This document shows positions 1 through 6,090 of a stretch of DNA of 11,387 nt, piece after piece; within the stretch, counting starts at the first letter, position 1; every line of letters begins with the position of its first letter. Both the position numbers and the translations under genes were made by a program. Where the stretch lies: the NCBI GenBank assembly GCA_017455085.1, contig JAFTBT010000115.1:1-11387 (forward strand), read 5' to 3'. Source of the stretch: Synergistaceae bacterium (GTDB lineage Bacteria > Synergistota > Synergistia > Synergistales > Aminobacteriaceae). The notes beneath the pieces are model-generated. The model had not been told where the DNA came from, made no database searches, and saw only the letters and a program-made list of their open reading frames with translations.

Positions 1-479
1 CCCGTAGCATTAACAGTACCGCCATGAATGACTACCGTTCCGCCTGCTGCACAGTGACCGCCGCCTATACCTGCTTGGTAGTCGCTGCCGCTGCCCGTAG
101 ACGTAAGCACTCCTGTACCGCCCTCTTGTGCGTAAATGTTAAGCGTTTGACCGCTCGCAACATTGATACCGGCGTTCGCCGTCAGCGTAGCTCCGTCGCA
201 GAGAATCAGGTTGACCGTTCCGCTAACACTGATACGGCTTGAGACTGTTACGTTGCCGGTGACGTAATACCAGCCGTCGTTCAATGAGGTTGAGGAGGAG
301 GTAAGGGCTGTAGCTTCTGCCGTTTTGGAGGTGTAAGTTACTCCTGTTCCTTCGGCGTAGCTCGCCTCAATGTACGGTATCTGGTCAGCATCAGCAGCAG
401 CCGTAAGACCGGGCAGCAGTCCGACAACTGCCGACAGCATGAGCAAGAGGCTCAATAACTTTTTGAGATTGTGTTGCAT
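1..479 (-). CDS. Secreted beta-solenoid surface protein, N-terminal part
   Basis: This is the first 159 codons of a gene that continues beyond the left edge of the window. It starts at ATG (477-479) with AGGAG at 492-496, 12 nt upstream. Residues 1-31 form a clear signal peptide: positive KK at 6-7, a Leu-rich core LLSLLLMLSAVVGLLPGL, and an Ala-rich cleavage site around residues 29-31. The mature part reads like a stacked beta-strand solenoid. There is a WYYVTGNVTVSSRISVSG segment, then NLILCDGATLTANAGINVASG, then the Gly-rich AGIGGG and GGTVVIHGGTVNATG runs. These patterns resemble the Gly/Thr-rich 'carbohydrate-binding domain-containing' or adhesin-like surface proteins of gut anaerobes. 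That resemblance is from memory, so ligand and function are unknown. It probably acts at the cell surface or outside the cell. It has its own promoter and a long structured leader, both annotated separately. C-terminal anchoring cannot be seen. Confidence 0.82.
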   Translation of the reverse strand, partial: MQHNLKKLLSLLLMLSAVVGLLPGLTAAADADQIPYIEASYAEGTGVTYTSKTAEATALTSSSTSLNDGWYYVTGNVTVSSRISVSGTVNLILCDGATLTANAGINVASGQTLNIYAQEGGTGVLTSTGSGSDYQAGIGGGHCAAGGTVVIHGGTVNAT

Positions 480-512
480 TTGAGAATCATTCTCCTTTCT
501 TGTGATCTATGC

Positions 513-571
513 ACAAAAATCGCCACGCATAAATGAGGGAGCGCAATACTCCCCTGCATGACGATTTTTGT
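513..571 (-). promoter_or_regulatory. Structured 5' leader hairpin of the surface-protein gene
   Basis: Two perfect 10-bp arms, ACAAAAATCG (571-562 on the minus strand) and CGATTTTTGT (522-513), enclose a second stem, GGGAG (553-549) pairing with CTCCC (541-537) around a 7-nt loop. The structure lies in the predicted transcript between the promoter (678-706) and the ribosome binding site (492-496), about 17 nt upstream of the latter. It could stabilise the message or affect translation. It lacks a terminal U-run, so it is not a typical intrinsic terminator. No known riboswitch class was recognised. Confidence 0.5.
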
Positions 572-636
572 TGTCTGTTATTAGTGGTTGTGTGGGGTAT
601 GTGGTTATGAAGAGAGAAAAAGTTACGGGTGACTGT

Positions 637-677
637 GAGCTGTGAGCTATGAGCTATGAGCTATGAGCTATGAGCTG
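637..677. repeat. Heptanucleotide tandem repeat (GAGCTAT)n
   Basis: Five full heptamers and a partial sixth are seen: GAGCTGT at 637-643, four GAGCTAT units at 644-671, then GAGCTG at 672-677. The array directly abuts the -10 element of the minus-strand promoter. The predicted transcription start (about 671) therefore falls within it, and the repeat makes up the first ~35 nt of the transcript. Slipped-strand changes in copy number would alter the initial transcribed sequence and leader length but not the promoter spacing. Confidence 0.9.
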
Positions 678-706
678 ATTGTAGCCTCGTTATTCATTTA
701 TGTCAA
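678..706 (-). promoter_or_regulatory. Sigma-70-type promoter of the surface-protein gene
   Basis: On the minus strand, TTGACA (706-701) is followed by a 17-bp spacer and TACAAT (683-678). This is a perfect -35 and a 5/6 -10 at ideal spacing. It lies 28 bp past the recN stop and about 200 bp before the surface-protein ATG, giving a leader of roughly 190 nt. It makes the surface gene a transcription unit separable from the dcd-nadK-recN operon. It is the strongest promoter match noticed in the window. Confidence 0.75.
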
Positions 707-733
707 CGTTCCTTTCCGGTATTTCGCGCGCAA

Positions 734-2314
734 TTATATCACTCCATCCAGTAAAATTTTCGCGTGTTTCTGTGCTGCCGTCATATCCGGTGAACCTGAG
801 AGCATCCGCGCAATCTCCCTCACTCTATCGTCGCCAGTTATACTTTTCGTGAACGTCTCACCTTCCGCCCGCTGAATCAGTATGTGTGCATCCCCCAACG
901 CAGCAATACTCGCCTCATGCGTCACCAAAATCACCTGACACTTCCGGGATAACTCCTTCAACTGCAACCCCGACAACACCGCCGCACGTCCTCCCAGTCC
1001 CGCCTCCACCTCGTCAAACACTATCGTCGGAGGCAGCCACTCATCCGGCAGCGACAACTGCAACGCCAGCAGCAGCCTGCTCAATTCCCCGCCTGAAGCT
1101 ATCTTCTCAACCCTGCCCGAACGCACTCCATCACTTAGCGTAAACTCCACACTGTCCGCACCGTTCCGGCTCAGTTTCTGCAAACCAGCAATCCCAATCC
1201 CGAACTCTATACCCGTCATCGCAAGCTCCACAAGCACCGCATTCACCCTCTGCGTCAGACTCTTGGCCGCCTCCTGCCGCTCATTCCGTATCTCCATCGC
1301 AAGAGCATTCGCCTTCTTCCGTTCCTCCAACGATCGCGCAGAAAGCTCCTCAAGCTCCGTGTAGCTATTCTCCAGCCAGTCAAGATTAGTGTATATCTCT
1401 CCGCAAAAGTTCATCAGTTCGTTCTCGTCAGAAATGTTGCAAAGCCTCTTCAGCCGCCGCAATGCTCCTAACCTGTTTTCTGTCTCCTCCAGCAACACAG
1501 AGTCGCTCTCGTCATCGCCCAGCTCTCCGGCTAAGTGTTTCACTGCGTCATTCAGAACATCCATAGCAGAAGTAATGTTGTCGCCGTCCGTCAAAAACCC
1601 CTCCAAATTCTCAAAACATGCCCGAACTTTCTCAAGCAGCCCGTGTTCAGACATTCCCCCTGTGAGTGCATCGAGGCTGTTGCGTGCGCGTTCACGTGAT
1701 GCGATTCTGTGTGTGATGTCCGCAAGCTGATTCTCAAGCCTAAGCTCAAGGCCTGACTCCGGCTGTGCAGTCTTCACCAGAGAGAATATTTCTCTAGCGT
1801 TCGCATACCTTCGCTCAATCTCTGCCCGGCGTTTCTTCATGGCTCGCAAGTCTCCGGAACTCTTTCGGGCAGCGTCAAAAACTTTGTGGAACTGTGGGAA
1901 TTTCTCCGTCCTCACGTCCTCAGGCAAACACGCGTCAAGCATCGCTAACTGTCTTTCCGGGTTCAGCAGCTCCATCTGCGCAAACTGGCTCTGAATCCTC
2001 ACAAGCCCGTTCACGAACTGCGCGCACTCATTCAGCCCCGTAGCAACATCGTCAACCCTAGCACGAGACCTCCCCGAACTCAGCACCTCACGCATCACGC
2101 TATGCCCCGAAAATCTCGCCTCAACCCTGCCGCTGTCCTCACCTGCCCGGATAAACTTCACACCCCCGCGAGTCCCCGCAAGCAACTCCAGCGAACGCAC
2201 TATGCTGCTTTTTCCTGCACCGCTCTCACCGGTTATGACGTTCAGCCCGCGCGTAAATGTCAGTTCCGCACCGTGAATGCCGCCTATGTTCTCGATGTAT
2301 AGCTTCTCGATCAA
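734..2314 (-). CDS. recN: DNA repair ATPase RecN
   Basis: RecN is an SMC-like cytoplasmic ATPase that gathers and protects DNA ends during recombinational repair of double-strand breaks. The 526-residue product (the family is usually about 550-570) starts with the family-typical LYIENIGGIHGAELTF strand. Walker A, GESGAGKS, is at 29-36. A long charged coiled-coil middle runs from about residue 130 to 370. The ABC signature SGGELS is at 407-412, Walker B with catalytic Asp-Glu in IVFDE at 431-435, and the switch His in VTHE at 466. The C-terminus carries the RecN-typical REIARMLSG. The start is TTG at 2314-2312. AAGGGG at 2324-2329 lies 9 nt upstream, and the N-terminus aligns with the family without extension. 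Only 2 nt separate it from the nadK stop, so it is the last gene of the dcd-nadK-recN operon. Proximity of nadK and recN is a recurrent bacterial arrangement. Confidence 0.96.
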   Translation of the reverse strand: MIEKLYIENIGGIHGAELTFTRGLNVITGESGAGKSSIVRSLELLAGTRGGVKFIRAGEDSGRVEARFSGHSVMREVLSSGRSRARVDDVATGLNECAQFVNGLVRIQSQFAQMELLNPERQLAMLDACLPEDVRTEKFPQFHKVFDAARKSSGDLRAMKKRRAEIERRYANAREIFSLVKTAQPESGLELRLENQLADITHRIASRERARNSLDALTGGMSEHGLLEKVRACFENLEGFLTDGDNITSAMDVLNDAVKHLAGELGDDESDSVLLEETENRLGALRRLKRLCNISDENELMNFCGEIYTNLDWLENSYTELEELSARSLEERKKANALAMEIRNERQEAAKSLTQRVNAVLVELAMTGIEFGIGIAGLQKLSRNGADSVEFTLSDGVRSGRVEKIASGGELSRLLLALQLSLPDEWLPPTIVFDEVEAGLGGRAAVLSGLQLKELSRKCQVILVTHEASIAALGDAHILIQRAEGETFTKSITGDDRVREIARMLSGSPDMTAAQKHAKILLDGVI

Positions 2315-2316
2315 CC

Positions 2317-3180
2317 CTATACGCCCCTTGACGATCCCCAGCCCAATTTTTCGCGCACTATGTCCAGAAAGTTCCGGCCCGGCAGATTCACAGTACGTAT
2401 CTTCTTCGTGCGGGATAGCCTGATGTTGATTCTGTCGTTGGGCAGAGCTTCATACGCTAGTTGTCCGTCCTGAGTCAGCATCAAGTCTCGTGAAACCCCT
2501 CGCGGAATCAGGGTGATACAGTCATTCTCTGAGGCCACCAGCGGACGAGAATACAGAGTGTGTGCGCAAAGTGGGGCGAGTAGCATTGCGTCCATGTGCG
2601 GGGGAATCACCGGGCCACCTGCTGAGAGTGCATAGGCTGTTGACCCTGTGGGAGTGGAGACGATTACTCCGTCAGCAGGCAGTACACAGAAAAATTCATC
2701 GTTGAAGCGAATCTCTATCTGGAGCAGGCGGGCTATTGCGTTCGTGGTGAGTACTATATCGTTGAGGGCGTATATCTGGTGTAAAGGCGCGTCATCATGA
2801 ATCAGCACACACTTCAACACTCTGCGCTCCAGTACGGTGAAATTGTCCTGAAGTATATTCGTGAGGTCATGCTCCACGTATTCGGGTCTGCTGGATGCGA
2901 GAAAGCCCAAGTGTCCGAGATTGACCCCGTGCAGAATAATATCCGTCCCCATGATGTAGCGGGCTGCGCGAAGAAATGTGCCGTCCCCTCCGATGACGAG
3001 TGCGAGCTTGACGGTCTTTAGCCATTGTTCGTCGTCAATGCCCGTAGTTGTGAGTGCGCTAGCTTCCTGATGCGGCAACAGGAACGTGCAATTATTGTCC
3101 TGCCCCCACTGAAGGAGTCTCCGTGCCATGCTGAGGGCTTCGGGTTTGCGGAGATTCACTATCATACCGAGTTGATTCAT
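2317..3180 (-). CDS. nadK: NAD kinase
   Basis: NAD kinase phosphorylates NAD+ to NADP+ in the cytoplasm and so sets the NADPH supply. The 287-residue product matches the usual bacterial length. The nucleotide-binding GGDGTFLRAAR starts at 64, with the conserved Asp at 66. HGVNLGHLGFL is at 84-94. The second substrate-binding motif is ND (140-141), where many family members have NE. The diagnostic Gly/Thr/Ser-rich DGVIVSTPTGSTAYALSAGG spans 170-189. The ATG at 3180 is preceded by a weak AGGCAGG-like site. It lies 41 nt downstream of the dcd stop and 2 nt before the recN start, so co-transcription with both is likely. Nothing in the protein looks damaged. Confidence 0.96.
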   Translation of the reverse strand: MNQLGMIVNLRKPEALSMARRLLQWGQDNNCTFLLPHQEASALTTTGIDDEQWLKTVKLALVIGGDGTFLRAARYIMGTDIILHGVNLGHLGFLASSRPEYVEHDLTNILQDNFTVLERRVLKCVLIHDDAPLHQIYALNDIVLTTNAIARLLQIEIRFNDEFFCVLPADGVIVSTPTGSTAYALSAGGPVIPPHMDAMLLAPLCAHTLYSRPLVASENDCITLIPRGVSRDLMLTQDGQLAYEALPNDRINIRLSRTKKIRTVNLPGRNFLDIVREKLGWGSSRGV

Positions 3181-3221
3181 GATTAAGTTTTTACCTGCCT
3201 TGTGAGTGAAACGCTATTATA

Positions 3222-3740
3222 TCAGGAAAATTCTTCGTACAATTTGCTGGACTGTATACCGTGATTGTTCTGGTACTTGCCATTTTCGTAGCGTTCGTAT
3301 GGTTCGGAGATTGTGTGATAGTAGATCTGTGCTATCTGGACTCCGGCGTAGATTCTCACGGGCTGAACACAGAATAGCTCAAGCGTCCAGTACCCCGCGA
3401 ATCCGACATCACCGAATCCAGCAGTGACGTGTATGCAGATTCCGAGTCTGCCGATAGACGAGCGGCCTTCAAGCATTGGGATATAACCTTCGGTTTTGGT
3501 GTACTCTGCAGTGCGGCCAAGATAGAGCTTCCCGGGCGTGAGCATAAAGCCTTCTGGAGGAATGTGGAGCTTTTGTGTGGGGTTGTTGTGGCGCATGTCG
3601 AGGGAGTCGTGCGTGTAGACGAGCAGCTCATCATGCAGAGAGAGGTTGTAGCTGTTGGGGTTGAGCCTGTCAGCGTGGAAAGGGTCTATTATGATTTCGC
3701 GGCCTATGTGATTCTGAATCTCAAGTCCTGAAAGTATCAA
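3222..3740 (-). CDS. dcd: dCTP deaminase (possibly bifunctional dCTP deaminase/dUTPase type)
   Basis: This trimeric cytosolic enzyme deaminates dCTP to dUTP, feeding dTMP synthesis. Some relatives also hydrolyse dUTP to dUMP. Numbered from the TTG start, LNPNSYNL is at 26-33, EGRSSIGRLG at 91-100, HVTAG at 104-108, and the catalytic Glu in TLELF at 121. A C-terminal GKYQNNHGIQ stretch (154-163) is typical of the family. The length is 172 aa. A GTG lies four codons upstream (3752), but it sits inside AAGGAG (3752-3757) and would leave no spacing. From the TTG at 3740 the spacing is 11 nt and the protein begins MILSG, as many family members do. It is the first gene of the dcd-nadK-recN operon. 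Its upstream region holds a duplicated leader block and the 23-bp array. The mono- versus bifunctional question cannot be settled by eye. Confidence 0.93.
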   Translation of the reverse strand: MILSGLEIQNHIGREIIIDPFHADRLNPNSYNLSLHDELLVYTHDSLDMRHNNPTQKLHIPPEGFMLTPGKLYLGRTAEYTKTEGYIPMLEGRSSIGRLGICIHVTAGFGDVGFAGYWTLELFCVQPVRIYAGVQIAQIYYHTISEPYERYENGKYQNNHGIQSSKLYEEFS

Positions 3741-3742
3741 GC

Positions 3743-3874
3743 TATATTTCACTCCTTAAGGGGATTGTTTGCGGATATAGTAACAAATTTTGCGGGATGT
3801 CATACACAAAACTCTGTAAGTATATTCACTCCTCAAGGGGATTTCTGCGCTGATGTAATACACAAATTTTCAGG
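3743..3874. repeat. Tandem duplication of the dcd leader block
   Basis: Two diverged copies, 3743-3795 and 3821-3874, lie about 78 bp apart. Each has TTCACTCC, then T/C, then AAGGGGATT, followed by a GAT-A/G-TA-rich stretch and ACAAATTTT. On the minus strand each copy carries an AAGGAG- or GAGGAG-type Shine-Dalgarno in an imperfect palindrome (CCCCTTAAGGAG). Only the copy next to dcd has a gene behind it. The more distant copy has no convincing start codon after it. A weak possible promoter for dcd (ATGACA at about 3803-3798, with poor -10 candidates) lies between the copies. Confidence 0.7.
3752..3757 (-). promoter_or_regulatory. Ribosome binding site that fixes the dcd start
   Basis: AAGGAG on the minus strand lies 11 nt before the TTG at 3740. 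The in-frame GTG at 3752-3750 overlaps the site itself, so the TTG is the better start. Confidence 0.75.
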
Positions 3875-3880
3875 TAACAA

Positions 3881-4041
3881 TGTCTGTGAAAATGTTTACG
3901 CCGTGTCTGTGAAAATGTTTACGCCGTCTATGTGAATATGTTTCTGCCGTGTCTGTAAGTATGTTTACGCCGTGTCTGTGAATATGTTTACGCCGTCTAT
4001 GTGAATATGTTTACGCCGTCTATGTGAATATGTTCCTGCCG
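3881..4041. repeat. 23-bp tandem repeat, seven copies, in the divergent intergenic region
   Basis: Seven contiguous 23-bp units start at 3881, 3904, 3927, 3950, 3973, 3996 and 4019. Units begin TGTCTGTGAA or TCTATGTGAA and end TTTACGCCG, TTTCTGCCG or TTCCTGCCG. Units 1 and 2 are identical, and units 6 and 7 differ at two bases. The unit length is not a multiple of three and no gene runs through the array, so it is non-coding. It fills the space between the dcd leader and the yhaM promoter. The spacing of roughly two helical turns would place any bound protein on nearly the same DNA face. Spacers are absent, so it is not CRISPR. Confidence 0.95.
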
Positions 4042-4086
4042 TAAATATTAGCCTCCTCAAAACATGAATGTAGATAATCTTCACGC

Positions 4087-4095
4087 TGATATAAT
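4087..4095 (+). promoter_or_regulatory. Extended -10 promoter of the yhaM operon
   Basis: TGATATAAT is a perfect extended -10 (TG-N-TATAAT). No good -35 hexamer is found 16-18 bp upstream, which extended -10 promoters tolerate. Transcription would start near 4102, giving a leader of about 37 nt to the ATG at 4139. The surrounding segment (4088-4111) is a copy of the AT-rich motif also found at 3774, 3796 and 3852. Confidence 0.5.
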
Positions 4096-4138
4096 ATACA
4101 AAATTTTCAAGCACACGAAAGGCAAAATTTCTCCCATC

Positions 4139-5155
4139 ATGAAAAATATTCTTAACGTCAGGGAAGTTAAACAGCTCCCCAAAAATTCAGACTTCATTCT
4201 GCGCGGAATAATCTCAAAATTCACACGCCGTATCGACCGCAATAATAATCCTTTCTGGGAAATGACCATCAGCGACTCTTCAGGAGACCTTGACGGCAAA
4301 GCGTGGTACGTCTCCACTTGGTGGAACACTCAGGCCGGCGACAAGTTCCCCATCGACCCAGACAATTGCGGCCTCAGATTCGAGGGAGCTTCTGTGGAAA
4401 TAGAGGGCAGAATCGCAGAGTTCCGTGAGCAAATGCAGTACAATTTCAACTCTCTCTACTATCTGGATCAGACAGATTATCCGCCGCATATGTTCAGCAG
4501 GCATTCTCCGGTGAAAGCAGAAACCCTTGAAGACACTTTCAGGAATCTCATCGCTGAAGTCAAACGCGAAGACTTACGCAGATTTTTGGAGGCAGTATTT
4601 TTCACAAGCGGCCTATGGGAAAAGTTCAAGGTCTGGCCAGCAGCTGTTACTCTTCATCACGCATACGCAGGCGGCTTACTCGAACACTCTGTATCTGTCG
4701 CGCTCGGAGCAAAACACATCGCACAGCATTACCCCGATTTCGCAATACCTGTAGACATGGATTTAGTGATTGCCGGTTCACTTCTTCACGACATCGGCAA
4801 AACTGAAGCATACTCTACCGCTCCGATACCACTCATGACTACGAAGGGCAACATCATAGAACACATCACTCTCGGCTACAACATGTTAATGCGTCACGCG
4901 GAAAGTCAACACCTCAGCGAAGACCTCACACTCGCGCTCGGGCATATCCTCCTGAGTCATCACGGCAGCAGAGAGTTCGGATCGCCTGTACTGCCCGAAA
5001 CACCTGAAGCTATGATCGTGAGAGCCGCTGATGATCTCGACTTCAAGCTCAGTTACTGGAAATACCAGATTGACGCTCTCAACCCGGACAGCGAATTTAC
5101 TGACTACCTGCCGTTAATCGACCGCAGACTCTGGAGGGGAATCTCTCAGCAATGA
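4139..5155 (+). CDS. yhaM: YhaM-type 3'-5' exoribonuclease (OB fold + HD domain)
   Basis: YhaM-family enzymes are metal-dependent 3'-to-5' exonucleases that trim RNA (and ssDNA in vitro) in the cytoplasm. The chosen ATG gives 338 aa. An N-terminal OB fold spans about residues 5-115 (VREVKQLPKNSDF, then EMTISDSSGDLDGKAWYVS). The HD domain follows, with HH at 173-174, LLEH ending in His183, the HD dyad in LLHDIGK at 217-218, SHHG at 273-276, and Asp-rich AADDLDFK near 296-303. An ATG 25 codons upstream (4064) keeps the frame open. However, the residues it adds fall on the extended -10 promoter and a non-coding repeat motif. The B. subtilis YhaM N-terminus, as I recall it, aligns from the ATG at 4139. 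No strong ribosome site serves either start. It is the first gene of a four-gene operon and overlaps the next gene by 4 nt. Confidence 0.88.
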   Translation: MKNILNVREVKQLPKNSDFILRGIISKFTRRIDRNNNPFWEMTISDSSGDLDGKAWYVSTWWNTQAGDKFPIDPDNCGLRFEGASVEIEGRIAEFREQMQYNFNSLYYLDQTDYPPHMFSRHSPVKAETLEDTFRNLIAEVKREDLRRFLEAVFFTSGLWEKFKVWPAAVTLHHAYAGGLLEHSVSVALGAKHIAQHYPDFAIPVDMDLVIAGSLLHDIGKTEAYSTAPIPLMTTKGNIIEHITLGYNMLMRHAESQHLSEDLTLALGHILLSHHGSREFGSPVLPETPEAMIVRAADDLDFKLSYWKYQIDALNPDSEFTDYLPLIDRRLWRGISQQ

Positions 5156-6090
5156 GCTACACGCTTACTCTCTCGCAGGATCACGAAGGCAGAAGACTCG
5201 ACCGCACAATCCGCTCGCTGTGGAAATGGGTAACTCTCGGCGAAATCATGAAGTCCATCCGCAAAGGTGAGGTGCGCATAAACGGAGTCAGAGTCCGTGA
5301 AGTCGGTGAACACGTCCACGCAGGGGATGAGCTTTGTGTGCCTTGGCCGCTCAAGGAGGACGAAAGGCTCTCACGAATCCCCCATAGCACTTGGGGAAAA
5401 ATCAAGGTCATCCATCAGGGGCATAACGTGCTGATCCTCAACAAGCACGCCGGAATTTTGGTGCAGCCTGACGAACAGGGAGGAGACAGCGTGATTTCCC
5501 GCGTGTGGGGAGTTCTGAACACACACACTCCCGCAGCAGTTCACCGCCTCGACAGAAACACCACCGGAGTCTTGGCCGTAGCTCTTCACGGGGATGCATT
5601 GCGCGCGCTTGAGGCACTCTTCAAGGCTCGGAAGGTTCGCAAATTCTACTTGGCCTTGTGTTCCGGAGTAGTCCCTGAAGAAATCACGATAGACGCTCCA
5701 CTCCTGAAGGATGCCGACAACAACATGGTTACTGTCTCGGATGACGGACAGCCCGCAAAAACTCTCTGCACATGTCTCGCACATAACGGCAAATTCTCGC
5801 TGGTGAGGCTTGAGCTTCTGACGGGGAGGACACATCAAGCCCGCGTACACATGGCACACATCAAGCACCCCATACTCGGCGACAGGAAGTACGGAGATTT
5901 TCACCTGAACAGGAGCATGAAGAATGTTGCGCGACCTATGCTGCACGCGTATGAGCTGGCATTCCCTGAGAATCTAGACTCATCACTCGCGGAAATAGCA
6001 GGCCGAACTTTCACGGCAGAGATTCCTGACGACATGAGGGCATTGATTGACGCGTGGGGGCTGCATTATGACGAGGGGGCTTCACGATGA
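5152..6090 (+). CDS. RluA-family 23S rRNA pseudouridine synthase
   Basis: This enzyme isomerises specific uridines to pseudouridine in RNA, most likely large-subunit rRNA as in RluC/RluD. The 312-residue protein starts with an S4 RNA-binding domain (about 14-65, including the RKGEVRINGVRV turn). The catalytic domain follows, with HRLDRNTTG at 131-139, where Asp134 is the expected nucleophile. LLTGRTHQARVHMAHIKHP is at 222-240 and LGDRKYGD at 242-249, all hallmark motifs. The S4 domain plus the length point to the RluC/RluD branch rather than RluA itself, but the target uridines cannot be assigned. GGAGGGG at 5133-5139 serves the ATG, which overlaps the yhaM stop as ATGA, suggesting translational coupling. 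Its stop overlaps the next gene in the same way. RNA decay and rRNA modification are thus co-expressed. Confidence 0.93.
   Translation: MSYTLTLSQDHEGRRLDRTIRSLWKWVTLGEIMKSIRKGEVRINGVRVREVGEHVHAGDELCVPWPLKEDERLSRIPHSTWGKIKVIHQGHNVLILNKHAGILVQPDEQGGDSVISRVWGVLNTHTPAAVHRLDRNTTGVLAVALHGDALRALEALFKARKVRKFYLALCSGVVPEEITIDAPLLKDADNNMVTVSDDGQPAKTLCTCLAHNGKFSLVRLELLTGRTHQARVHMAHIKHPILGDRKYGDFHLNRSMKNVARPMLHAYELAFPENLDSSLAEIAGRTFTAEIPDDMRALIDAWGLHYDEGASR

Noticed and set aside
513..571. Intrinsic terminator after recN
   Set aside because: The hairpin has no following U-run on the minus strand. A strong promoter lies between recN and it, so a leader element is more likely.
663..875. Plus-strand 70-aa frame starting in the heptamer repeat
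   Set aside because: It has no ribosome site, begins in a simple repeat and is mostly antisense to the recN 3' end.
3741..3752. GTG start for dcd, adding four residues
   Set aside because: The GTG overlaps the AAGGAG site, whereas the TTG at 3740 has normal spacing and gives the family-typical MILSG start.
3881..4041. CRISPR array
   Set aside because: The 23-bp units are directly contiguous with no unique spacers, and no cas genes are present.
3881..4041. Plasmid-type iteron replication origin
   Set aside because: The unit length fits iterons, but there is no rep gene and the neighbours are chromosomal housekeeping genes.
5371..5946. Minus-strand 191-aa frame inside the pseudouridine synthase gene
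   Set aside because: The plus strand carries all RluA-family motifs over the same bases, and the antisense product shows no recognisable domain.
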